From Clostridia bacterium (GTDB taxonomy: Bacteria; Bacillota; Clostridia; Oscillospirales; CAG-272), in NCBI GenBank assembly GCA_017520365.1, contig JAFXFQ010000140.1, positions 1 to 5,416 of the forward strand: a stretch of DNA of 5,416 nucleotides, given 5' to 3'. The stretch's first letter is position 1; every line of letters begins with the position of its first letter. The notes beneath the pieces were generated by a model. It made no database searches and was not told the origin of the DNA. It was given only the letters and a program-made list of their open reading frames with translations. The position numbers were made by a program, and so were the translations under genes. Positions 1 to 4,760 of this stretch are shown in pieces.

Positions 1-1
1 A

Positions 2-492
2 GATTACAGCAAACTCGAACTTAAAGAAACCATCATTGATACTAAGAGAGTTTCTAAAACCGTAAAAGGCGGCCGTATCGCACGTTTCTCCGCATTGGTT
101 GTGGTAGGCGACGGTGCAGGTCATATCGGTTACGGCGTTGGTAAGGCAGCTGAGGTTCCGAAGCGATCCGCAAGGGCATCGAAGATGCAAAGAAGAATAT
201 GATCGAGGTATCTCTCAAAGACGGTACCATTCCTCACGAGGTTCTCGGTGAGTACGGCGCAGGCAGAGTTCTTCTCAAGCCCGCTGCTCCCGGTACAGGT
301 ATCATCGCAGGTAAGACTGTCCGTGCGGTAGTTGAGCTTGCAGGTGTAAAGAACATTCGTGTTAAGAGCCTCCGTTCCAACAACCCCACAAACGTAATTA
401 AGGCTACATTCGAGGGCCTTAAGAGCCTCAGAACAGCTGAGCAGGTTGCTAAGATCCGCGGCATCAGCGTTGAGCAGGTTATCAAGGGCTAA
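2..492 (+). CDS. rpsE: 30S ribosomal protein S5, 5'-partial, with an apparent one-base frameshift
   Basis: S5 is a 30S protein near the mRNA entry and decoding region, important for accuracy and helicase activity of the ribosome. The reading frame is already open at position 2 and runs DYSKLELKET..., so only a handful of N-terminal residues are missing. Visible S5 hallmarks are KGGRIARFSALVVVGD (the double-stranded RNA-binding-like N-terminal domain), the glycine-rich HIGYGVGKA loop, and in the second domain TIPHEVLGEYGAG, KPAAPGTGIIAG and AVVELAGV. The first frame reads correctly to EVP (codon 158-160). The family sequence then continues as EAIRKGIEDAKKNMIEV, but in the frame that starts at 160. 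One base, most simply a G making ccgg, is missing, so the frame at position 2 would end at TGA 200-202. Joined, 163 residues are visible, close to the usual length of about 166. A sequencing or assembly error is the likeliest cause in an essential gene. Identity is very secure; intactness is not. Confidence 0.95.
158..162 (+). other. Frameshift point in rpsE
   Basis: The two S5 reading frames meet here: ccg (Pro) ends the first frame and gaa (Glu), which shares the G at 160, begins the second. Inserting a single G after 160 restores the conserved S5 run EVPEAIRKGIEDAKKN. There is no X-XXY-YYZ slippery heptamer, no obvious downstream stem and no internal Shine-Dalgarno sequence, so programmed frameshifting is not supported. 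An indel or a sequencing error is the simpler reading. Confidence 0.85.
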
Positions 493-498
493 GGAGGA
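491..498 (+). promoter_or_regulatory. Ribosome binding site of rpmD
   Basis: AAGGAGGA is an almost perfect Shine-Dalgarno sequence lying 8 bases before the rpmD ATG. Its first two bases are the last two of the rpsE TAA stop, so translation of the two genes is likely coupled. Confidence 0.85.
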
Positions 499-506
499 GA
501 CTGACA

Positions 507-680
507 ATGACAAAAGTAACTCTTACAAAGAGCCTTATCGGCGCAAAGCCCAATCAGAAGGCAACCGCAGCATCCCTCGGTCTCAAGAAGATCGGAGATA
601 GCGTGCTTCACGAAGAAGGCGCAGTGCTGAACGGCAAGGTAAAGGTGCTCGCACACCTCGTTTCCGTGGAGAAGGCGTAA
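507..680 (+). CDS. rpmD: 50S ribosomal protein L30
   Basis: L30 is a small, single-domain protein of the large subunit. The 57-residue product fits the short bacterial form (about 58-60 residues). It begins MTKVTLTKSLIGAKPNQKAT and contains the family's SLIG segment, then SLGLKKIGDSVLHE (residues 23-35), and ends with the characteristic KVLAHLVSVE (47-56). The ATG sits 14 bases after the rpsE stop with an excellent ribosome binding site. Its place between S5 and L15 is the standard spc-operon position. Some bacterial lineages lack L30, so its presence here is mildly informative. Nothing is truncated or unusual. Confidence 0.96.
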   Translation: MTKVTLTKSLIGAKPNQKATAASLGLKKIGDSVLHEEGAVLNGKVKVLAHLVSVEKA

Positions 681-732
681 ACCACTCCCCACACTGAATT
701 GCACAAAAGTGCACACAAAATTATTTCAACGT

Positions 733-740
733 AAGGAGGA
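733..740 (+). promoter_or_regulatory. Ribosome binding site that fixes the rplO start
   Basis: AAGGAGGA lies 7 bases before ATG 748. It supports that ATG over an in-frame GTG at 709, which has no Shine-Dalgarno sequence and would add 13 residues (MHTKLFQRKEEKT) not seen in L15 proteins. Confidence 0.88.
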
Positions 741-747
741 AAAAACC

Positions 748-1191
748 ATGAAGCTCCATGAACTTTCACCTGCTATGGGCAGCACAAAGGCTTCCTATCG
801 TAAAGGTAGAGGTCCCGGAAGCGGCAACGGCAAGACAGCCGGCAAGGGTCACAAGGGCCAGAATGCTCGCTCCGGCGGCGGCGTTCGTCTCGGATTCGAA
901 GGCGGACAGCTCCCTCTCTATAGAAAGCTTCCCAAGAGAGGCTTTAAGAACAGATTTGCAACACACTATGCAATCGTTAACGTAGGTACACTCAACGCAA
1001 AGTTTGAGTCCGGTGAGACAGTAACACTCGAGGCACTTCTCAATAAGGGAATCATCAACAAGGCTCTTGACGGCCTTAAGGTACTCGGCAACGGCGAACT
1101 TACTAAGAATCTCACCGTAGAAGCGGCTATCTTTTCACAGACAGCAAAGGAAAAGATTGAGGCGGCCGGTGGAAAGGCCGAGGTGAAGTAA
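748..1191 (+). CDS. rplO: 50S ribosomal protein L15
   Basis: L15 binds 23S rRNA late in 50S assembly; its extended glycine- and arginine-rich N-terminal tail threads into the rRNA. The 147-residue product matches the family's usual length (about 144-148). It starts MKLHELSP, followed by the rRNA-binding tail: YRKGRGPGSGNGKTAGKGHKGQ (residues 17-38, in two overlapping Gly/Lys-rich pieces), RSGGGVRLGFEGGQ (41-54) and LPLYRKLPKRGF (55-66). The globular domain follows, with a VNVGTLNAKFESGE segment (77-90) and a C-terminal EKIEAAGGKAEV (135-146). ATG 748 is chosen because of its strong binding site. The gene is separated from rpmD by 67 bases with little in them, and its stop lies 1 base before the secY start codon. 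Confidence 0.97.
   Translation: MKLHELSPAMGSTKASYRKGRGPGSGNGKTAGKGHKGQNARSGGGVRLGFEGGQLPLYRKLPKRGFKNRFATHYAIVNVGTLNAKFESGETVTLEALLNKGIINKALDGLKVLGNGELTKNLTVEAAIFSQTAKEKIEAAGGKAEVK
1181..1185 (+). promoter_or_regulatory. Ribosome binding site of secY within the end of rplO
   Basis: AGGTG lies 7 bases before the GTG start at 1193 and overlaps the last L15 codons. The stop and start are 1 base apart, so secY translation probably depends on ribosomes finishing rplO. The weak core and GTG start would be expected to hold SecY output below that of the ribosomal proteins; this last point is inference. Confidence 0.6.
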
Positions 1192-1192
1192 A

Positions 1193-2533
1193 GTGTTCCA
1201 GACAATAAGAAACGCTTGGAAGGTGGACGACCTCAGAAAGAAGATCCTCTTCTCTCTCTTCATCCTTCTTCTGTACAGAATCGGTGCTCAGATTCCTGTA
1301 CCCTTTCTCACCCCCGATCTTGCTACTCAGATGAACCAGGCAACAGCCGGCTCCATCTTTGAGTATCTCAACATTCTCTCCGGTGGTGCATTCGCTCAGG
1401 CAACTCTGTTTGCACTCGGTGTATCACCCTATATCACAGCATCCATCGTAATTCAGCTTCTCGCAGTTGCAATCCCCGCCCTTGAGAGACTCTCCAAGGA
1501 AGGCGAGGAGGGCAAGAAGAAGATGAACCAGATCACAAGAGTTGTAACAGTTGGTCTTGCACTTCTCACAGCAATAGGTTATTACTTTATGCTTGATAAC
1601 GGTGCAGGTCAGGGCGCAAGCTACATCGTAACAAGCGGTCTTCCTAAGGCGTTCGTTGCAGTTGTAATCATCGCTTGCTACTGCGCTGGTTCTTCTCTCG
1701 TAATGTGGCTTGCTGAGAAGATCAACGAGAACGGTATCGGTAACGGTATCTCCCTCATCCTCTTCATCAACATTATTTCTCGCGGTCCCGCAATCGTAGG
1801 TCAGCTTATCAGCCTTTGCACAGGCAAGGTTACAGGCCTTCCTCTTTGGGGTGGTATCGCAATCGCAGCAGGATCTGTTATCCTCGGCGTTGCAATGCTT
1901 ATCTTCATCGTGTTCATCAACGATTCCGAGCGCAGAATTCCTATCCAGTATGCAAAGAAGGTTGTTGGCAGAAAGATGTATGGCGGTCAGAACTCCACTC
2001 TCCCCATCAAGCTTAACAACACCGGCGTTATGCCCCTTATCTTTGCAAGCTCCATCGTCAGCCTTCCCGCAACTATCGGTATGTTCTTCCCCAACAAGAA
2101 TAAGTTCTGGAAGGGCTTCTTCGATCTGTTTGCAACAGACGGCTGGCTCTATGCAGTGCTTACCCTCGTTCTCATCGTTGCTTTTGCATACTTCTACATC
2201 CTGGTTTCCTTCAACCCTGTAGAGGTATCCAACAACCTTAAGAGAAACGGCGGCTCCATCCCCGGTATCCGTCCCGGTAAGCCTACATCCGATTACATCA
2301 CAAAGGTTCTTAACAGAATCACACTTCTCGGCGCGATCTTCCTCGCGATCGTCGCAGTTATCCCCATGTTCATCAACATCATTGTGAGCCTTATTTCCGG
2401 TATTCCTAACCTTATGAGCGCTCTCTCCTTTGGTGGTTCCTCCATCATCATCGTTGTTGGTGTTATCATTGAGACAGCTAAGGAGATCGAGGGTCAGATG
2501 ACAATGCGTCACTACAAGGGCTTCCTTGAATAA
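1193..2533 (+). CDS. secY: Protein translocase subunit SecY
   Basis: SecY forms the protein-conducting pore of the SecYEG translocon in the cytoplasmic membrane, exporting unfolded proteins with SecA and inserting membrane proteins. The 446-residue product is near the usual 430-440. About ten hydrophobic segments are visible, near residues 17-37, 70-93, 115-133, 150-174, 184-208, 216-242, 275-297, 316-340, 374-397 and 406-427. The plug and TM2 region holds GGAFAQATLFALGVSPYIT (64-82). NENGIGNGISLI (178-189) precedes TM5. Cytosolic loops contain SERRIPIQYAKK (245-256) with YGGQNSTLPIKLN (263-275), and LKRNGGSIPGIRPGK (349-363). These basic loops are the family's SecA and ribosome docking surfaces. 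The tail is MRHYKGFLE. The start is GTG 1193, giving MFQTIRNAWKVDDLRKKI, which matches the family's N terminus; AGGTG inside the end of rplO (1181-1185) is its binding site. A second in-frame stop (TAG 2534-2536) follows TAA. Confidence 0.97.
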   Translation: MFQTIRNAWKVDDLRKKILFSLFILLLYRIGAQIPVPFLTPDLATQMNQATAGSIFEYLNILSGGAFAQATLFALGVSPYITASIVIQLLAVAIPALERLSKEGEEGKKKMNQITRVVTVGLALLTAIGYYFMLDNGAGQGASYIVTSGLPKAFVAVVIIACYCAGSSLVMWLAEKINENGIGNGISLILFINIISRGPAIVGQLISLCTGKVTGLPLWGGIAIAAGSVILGVAMLIFIVFINDSERRIPIQYAKKVVGRKMYGGQNSTLPIKLNNTGVMPLIFASSIVSLPATIGMFFPNKNKFWKGFFDLFATDGWLYAVLTLVLIVAFAYFYILVSFNPVEVSNNLKRNGGSIPGIRPGKPTSDYITKVLNRITLLGAIFLAIVAVIPMFINIIVSLISGIPNLMSALSFGGSSIIIVVGVIIETAKEIEGQMTMRHYKGFLE

Positions 2534-2553
2534 TAGAAACGAGGTAAAGAGGT

Positions 2554-3195
2554 ATGGCAAGAATTATTAAGCTTATACTTTTGGGCGCACCCGGCGCAGG
2601 CAAGGGCACTCAGGCGGAGATCATCTCCGAAAAGTACGCAATTCCTGCGATCTCTACCGGAGCTATCATCAGAGAGGCAATTCAGAACGGTACAGAGATG
2701 GGCCTCAGCGCAAAGAGCTACATTGAGTCCGGCGCGCTCGTTCCCGATGAGGTAGTAATTGGCATCATCAAGGACCGCCTCGCTCAGTCCGACTGTGAAA
2801 ACGGCTTCATCCTCGATGGTTTCCCCCGTACAGTTCCTCAGGCAGCAGCCCTGGACAAGATGGGTGTTGAAATCACCGACGTAATAAGCATTGAAGTACC
2901 CGATGAGAGAATTCTCAAAAGAATGGGCGGCAGACGCGTTTGCAAAAAGTGCGGTGCCACATTCCATACGGAGTACAAACCTTCCCCCAACGGCGATAAG
3001 TGCCCCTGCGGCGCGGAGCTCACCATCCGCAGTGATGACGACCCCGCAGTAGTAGCACAGAGACTTGAGACATACCACGAGATGACAGAGCCTCTTAAGG
3101 ACTTCTATGCACAGAAGGGTCTCCTCAAGATCGTCGAAGGTCAGGAAGAGCTCGAAGATACCACAGCACTCACGCAGAAGGCGCTCGAGGGCTGA
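2554..3195 (+). CDS. adk: Adenylate kinase, long form with zinc-type LID
   Basis: Adenylate kinase interconverts ATP + AMP and 2 ADP in the cytoplasm. The 213-residue product fits the long-LID bacterial type. The P-loop is GAPGAGKGTQ (residues 11-20). The AMP-binding part has ISTGAIIRE (33-41), KSYIESGALVPDE (54-66) and LDGFPRT (87-93). The LID (about 119-164) opens GGRRVCKKCG, with catalytic arginines at 127, 159 and 170 by family alignment. Probable zinc ligands are C130, C133, C150 and C152. The last pair is spaced C-x-C (KCPCG) rather than the usual C-x2-C/D. The usual acidic residue after STG (STGD) is Ala37 here. The gene begins 20 bases after the secY TAA, with GAGGT at 2541-2545, 8 bases before ATG. 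Adk next to secY is a common spc-operon arrangement. Identity is secure; metal binding is inferred. Confidence 0.97.
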   Translation: MARIIKLILLGAPGAGKGTQAEIISEKYAIPAISTGAIIREAIQNGTEMGLSAKSYIESGALVPDEVVIGIIKDRLAQSDCENGFILDGFPRTVPQAAALDKMGVEITDVISIEVPDERILKRMGGRRVCKKCGATFHTEYKPSPNGDKCPCGAELTIRSDDDPAVVAQRLETYHEMTEPLKDFYAQKGLLKIVEGQEELEDTTALTQKALEG

Positions 3196-3200
3196 GGAGA
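3194..3200 (+). promoter_or_regulatory. Ribosome binding site that fixes the map start
   Basis: GAGGAGA overlaps the adk TGA and lies 11 bases before ATG 3212. The spacing is slightly long but the site is strong. It rules out an in-frame upstream ATG at 3107, which would add 35 Arg/Ser-rich residues read out of frame from adk. Confidence 0.75.
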
Positions 3201-3211
3201 ATTTAATCAAC

Positions 3212-3967
3212 ATGATCTACCTTAAAAACCCTGAACAAATCAAGAAAATGCAGATCGCAGGACGCATCACCGGAGAAGCATTGCTTCTCGCAGGTGAGGC
3301 AGTCCGCGAGGGCATTTCCACTCAAAGCCTTGATAAGATCATTCGTAACCACATAGAAAAGTGCGGTGCAAAGCCCTCCTTTCTCGGATACGGCGGATTC
3401 CCTGCAAGCGCTTGCATAAGCGTAAACGATGAAGTTATTCACGGCATACCTTCCCCTAAAAGAATACTCCATGAAGGTGATATCGTAAAGATCGACGTCG
3501 GCGCCTATATTGGCGGCTTCCACGGCGACTCTGCGAGAACCTTTGCGGTAGGCAAGATATCTGATGAGGCACAGCGACTCATCGACGTAACCCGCGAAAG
3601 CTTTTTTGAGGCCATTAAGGTCCTTGAAAATCCCGGCGCCCGCGTGGGCGATATCGGAAGCGCAGTTGACGGTCACGTTTCAAAGTTTGGCTACTCTGTA
3701 GTCAAAAAGTACGTCGGTCACGGCGTAGGGCGTGAGCTTCACGAGGACCCCAGCGTTCCCAATTACGGAACACCCGGCAGAGGTCAACGCATAACCGAGG
3801 GTATGGTATTCGCTATCGAGCCTATGGTAAATGAAGGAGTCAGCGCAGTCAGAGAGCTTTCTGACGGCTGGACAGTCCTTACCGCAGACGGTAAGCTCTC
3901 CTCTCATTACGAGCACACGGTTGCTATCACCGAAAACGGTCCCATCCTTCTCACCAAGGTGGATTGA
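3212..3967 (+). CDS. map: Type I methionine aminopeptidase
   Basis: This cytosolic metalloenzyme removes the initiator Met from new proteins once peptide deformylase has acted, when the second residue is small. The 251-residue product begins MIYLKNPEQIKKMQIAGRIT and matches the compact bacterial type I form (about 250 residues), with no N-terminal extension and no type II insertion. All five metal ligands of the pita-bread fold are present: D95 (KIDVG), D106 (GDSART), H170 (VGHGVGRELHE), E203 (AIEPM) and E234 (HYEHTV). The substrate-contacting histidines H77 (NDEVIHGIP) and H177 are also in place, so the enzyme should be active. The gene starts 16 bases after adk and its TGA overlaps the next gene's ATG. 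Its place among ribosomal protein genes fits its work at the ribosome exit. Confidence 0.97.
   Translation: MIYLKNPEQIKKMQIAGRITGEALLLAGEAVREGISTQSLDKIIRNHIEKCGAKPSFLGYGGFPASACISVNDEVIHGIPSPKRILHEGDIVKIDVGAYIGGFHGDSARTFAVGKISDEAQRLIDVTRESFFEAIKVLENPGARVGDIGSAVDGHVSKFGYSVVKKYVGHGVGRELHEDPSVPNYGTPGRGQRITEGMVFAIEPMVNEGVSAVRELSDGWTVLTADGKLSSHYEHTVAITENGPILLTKVD
3956..3962 (+). promoter_or_regulatory. Ribosome binding site of the KOW-domain gene inside the end of map
   Basis: AAGGTGG lies inside the last map codons, 4 bases before ATG 3967. Together with the TGATG stop/start overlap it indicates tight translational coupling to map. The TTG at 3964 is also in frame but would be too close to this site. 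Confidence 0.65.
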
Positions 3968-4245
3968 TGGAAGGCTGCATCGGTAGCGTCGTCCGCTCCA
4001 TCAGCGGAAGAGACAGAAAAAGAGTGTTCGTTATAGTGGGTGTATGCAACGACAGCACGGGTCGTGTGCTCGTGGCTGACGGAATGCTCCATTCTTTGTC
4101 TGCTCCAAAAAAGAAAAATCTCAGGCATCTTGCGGTTTTAGCCGCCGCAGAAGCCGAAGAAACCTCATTTTCTTTAGGGACAGACGAAGAGCTTTACAGC
4201 TTTATAAAAGGATTTGAAAAGGCTGAAAAGGAAAAGATCGGTTGA
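3967..4245 (+). CDS. Small KOW-domain RNA-binding protein (L14e/L6e/L27e-like)
   Basis: The 92-residue product belongs to the small KOW-domain proteins often found between map and infA in Firmicutes, commonly described as resembling archaeal/eukaryotic ribosomal protein L14e. Residues 5-24 read IGSVVRSISGRDRKRVFVIV: the KOW pattern of a glycine, a beta strand, a turn carrying GRDRKR, then a second strand. A further strand pair (RVLVADG, 33-39) and a basic patch APKKKNLRHL (46-55) follow, likely RNA contacts. The C-terminal half (58-92) is a Glu/Lys-rich helical stretch ending KGFEKAEKEKIG. ATG 3967 overlaps the map TGA. Late codons are more AT-rich than those of the neighbouring ribosomal genes (ttt, tta, ata), suggesting lower expression. 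It is not an L24 or NusG, which sit elsewhere and are longer. The exact role in bacteria is not known to me; ribosome association or assembly is inference from domain and context. Confidence 0.85.
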   Translation: MEGCIGSVVRSISGRDRKRVFVIVGVCNDSTGRVLVADGMLHSLSAPKKKNLRHLAVLAAAEAEETSFSLGTDEELYSFIKGFEKAEKEKIG

Positions 4246-4271
4246 AAACCAAGTGAAAATTCAGGTATCAA
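4242..4271 (+). promoter_or_regulatory. Possible sigma-A-type promoter ahead of infA
   Basis: TTGAAA (4242-4247, five of six to TTGACA) is followed after 18 bases by TATCAA (4266-4271, four of six to TATAAT). It sits at the start of the largest non-coding gap, overlapping the stop codon of the KOW gene, where an internal promoter for infA-rpmJ-rpsM-rpsK would be useful. The match is weak and such pairs occur by chance in AT-rich spacers. Confidence 0.25.
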
Positions 4272-4274
4272 GTC

Positions 4275-4298
4275 AGGCTGAAAGCATATGCACAGCCT
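4275..4298 (+). other. First stem-loop in the infA leader
   Basis: AGGCTG (4275-4280) pairs exactly with CAGCCT (4293-4298) around a 12-base loop that itself contains the palindrome GCATATGC (4284-4291). It lies two bases before a second, stronger hairpin. No run of T follows, so it is not a standard terminator. A role in RNA processing, stability or leader regulation is possible but unproven. Confidence 0.45.
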
Positions 4299-4300
4299 AC

Positions 4301-4320
4301 CATTTGCCAAACGGCAAATG
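4301..4320 (+). repeat. Perfect 8-bp inverted repeat (second stem-loop) before infA
   Basis: CATTTGCC and GGCAAATG are perfect inverted repeats with a 4-base AAAC loop. One mismatch outside the stem is followed by two further possible A-T pairs. The downstream sequence (ATAAGAAAGGAAATAAG) is purine-rich, not a T-tract, so intrinsic termination on the + strand is unlikely. It ends just before the infA ribosome binding site (4325-4331). It could be a dispersed palindromic repeat copy, a processing signal or a leader structure. Confidence 0.6.
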
Positions 4321-4342
4321 ATAAGAAAGGAAATAAGCATCT

Positions 4343-4561
4343 ATGCCTAAGGATGACGTAATCGAGTTTGAGGGTACCGTTGTTGAGGCACTGCCCAACG
4401 CGACCTTCAAGGTAAAGCTTCCCAATGATATGATCATTACCGCTCATATCTCAGGCAAGCTCAGAATGAATTATATCAAGATCCTTCCCGGCGATAAGGT
4501 TACAGTAGAGGTTTCCATCTACGATCCTACAAAGGGCAGAATCACATGGCGTACTAAGTAA
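4343..4561 (+). CDS. infA: Translation initiation factor IF-1
   Basis: IF-1 binds the A site of the 30S subunit during initiation, working with IF-2 and IF-3. The 72-residue product has exactly the usual bacterial length and forms a single S1/OB-fold domain. It begins MPKDDVIEFEGTVVEALPNA, followed by FKVKLPNDMIITAHISGKLR (residues 22-41), MNYIKILPGDKVTVEVS (42-58) and the conserved end YDPTKGRITWR. ATG 4343 is preceded by GAAAGGA (4325-4331), 11 bases away. Unlike its neighbours it follows a 97-base spacer carrying two stem-loops, so it may be partly independently controlled. Its TAA is followed in frame by TAG. Position between map/KOW and rpmJ is standard for Firmicutes. Confidence 0.97.
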   Translation: MPKDDVIEFEGTVVEALPNATFKVKLPNDMIITAHISGKLRMNYIKILPGDKVTVEVSIYDPTKGRITWRTK

Positions 4562-4567
4562 TAGTAC
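4551..4567 (+). other. Small inverted repeat around the infA stop codon
   Basis: GTACTA (4551-4556) and TAGTAC (4562-4567) form a 6-base inverted repeat whose 5-base loop AGTAA contains the TAA stop; the second arm contains the extra in-frame TAG. It is AU-rich and weak, and no T-tract follows. It may be chance. Confidence 0.3.
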
Positions 4568-4581
4568 AGAAATAAAAGTGA

Positions 4582-4588
4582 AAGGTGG
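4582..4588 (+). promoter_or_regulatory. Ribosome binding site supporting the GTG start of rpmJ
   Basis: AAGGTGG lies 8 bases before GTG 4597. It is the same variant as the one before the KOW gene. The only ATG in the short reading frame lies late in it, so this site and the conserved N terminus MKVKPSVK fix the GTG as the start. Confidence 0.75.
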
Positions 4589-4596
4589 TTATTACT

Positions 4597-4710
4597 GTGA
4601 AAGTAAAGCCTTCCGTTAAGAAGATCTGCGAAAAGTGCAAGGTCATCAAGAGACACGGCCACGTAATGGTCATCTGCGATAACCCCAAGCACAAGCAGAG
4701 ACAGGGCTAA
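4597..4710 (+). CDS. rpmJ: 50S ribosomal protein L36, zinc-binding form
   Basis: L36 is the smallest 50S protein and helps order the rRNA near the base of the L7/L12 stalk. The 37-residue product, MKVKPSVKKICEKCKVIKRH through NPKHKQRQG, is full length. It carries the zinc set C11, C14, C27 and H32, so it is the metal-dependent (C+) form, not the cysteine-free paralogue some bacteria switch to under zinc shortage. The start is GTG, 35 bases after infA, with a good binding site. Position between infA and rpsM is the norm in Firmicutes. The reading frame is complete and ends TAA 4708-4710. Confidence 0.97.
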   Translation: MKVKPSVKKICEKCKVIKRHGHVMVICDNPKHKQRQG

Positions 4711-4721
4711 ATTAAAGCCCT
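4703..4721 (+). other. Inverted repeat across the rpmJ stop codon
   Basis: AGGGCT (4703-4708) pairs with AGCCCT (4716-4721) around a 7-base AAATTAA loop. The stop codon begins at the last base of the left arm. The following sequence, CGGAATTATTTAAAAT, is AT-rich but not a clean T-tract and rpsM starts 40 bases later, so strong termination is unlikely; slight attenuation or RNA 3'-end protection is possible. Confidence 0.4.
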
Positions 4722-4760
4722 CGGAATTATTTAAAATACCCGAAAGAGGTGAATTAAGCA

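Noticed and set aside
158..202. Programmed ribosomal frameshift in rpsE.
   Set aside because: There is no slippery heptamer, no stimulatory structure seen, and the family is not known for recoding; a missing base is simpler.
199..492. A separate 97-residue gene starting at ATG 199.
   Set aside because: It is simply the second half of S5; the Met is the internal residue in KKNMIEV, with no clear binding site ahead of it.
700..713. TGCAC-AAAA-GTGCA hairpin between rpmD and rplO as a terminator.
   Set aside because: The 5-bp stem is weak, no T-tract follows, and the operon clearly continues downstream.
709..747. GTG at 709 as an upstream start for rplO.
   Set aside because: No Shine-Dalgarno sequence precedes it and the added residues are not L15-like; ATG 748 has AAGGAGGA at ideal distance.
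1424..2560. Long minus-strand open reading frame (378 codons) opposite secY, rich in Cys, Asp and Asn.
   Set aside because: It is the antisense image of secY: the + strand encodes an unmistakable full-length SecY, and the minus product has no recognisable domain and an unnatural composition.
3107..3211. Upstream ATG at 3107 as the map start, giving a 286-residue protein.
   Set aside because: The extra 35 residues are Arg/Ser-rich out-of-frame adk sequence; ATG 3212 gives the usual MAP N terminus and follows GAGGAGA.
2512..3213. Minus-strand open reading frame (233 codons) opposite adk, and similar ones opposite map, rpsM and rpsE.
   Set aside because: They are shadows of highly biased + strand genes, with no ribosome binding sites and no family resemblance.
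3964..3969. TTG 3964 as the start of the KOW gene.
   Set aside because: ATG 3967 is one codon later, is a better start codon, and is better spaced from AAGGTGG.
4301..4320. The 8-bp hairpin before infA as a rho-independent terminator.
   Set aside because: Neither strand shows a T-run directly after the stem; on the + strand it is followed by purines and the infA binding site.
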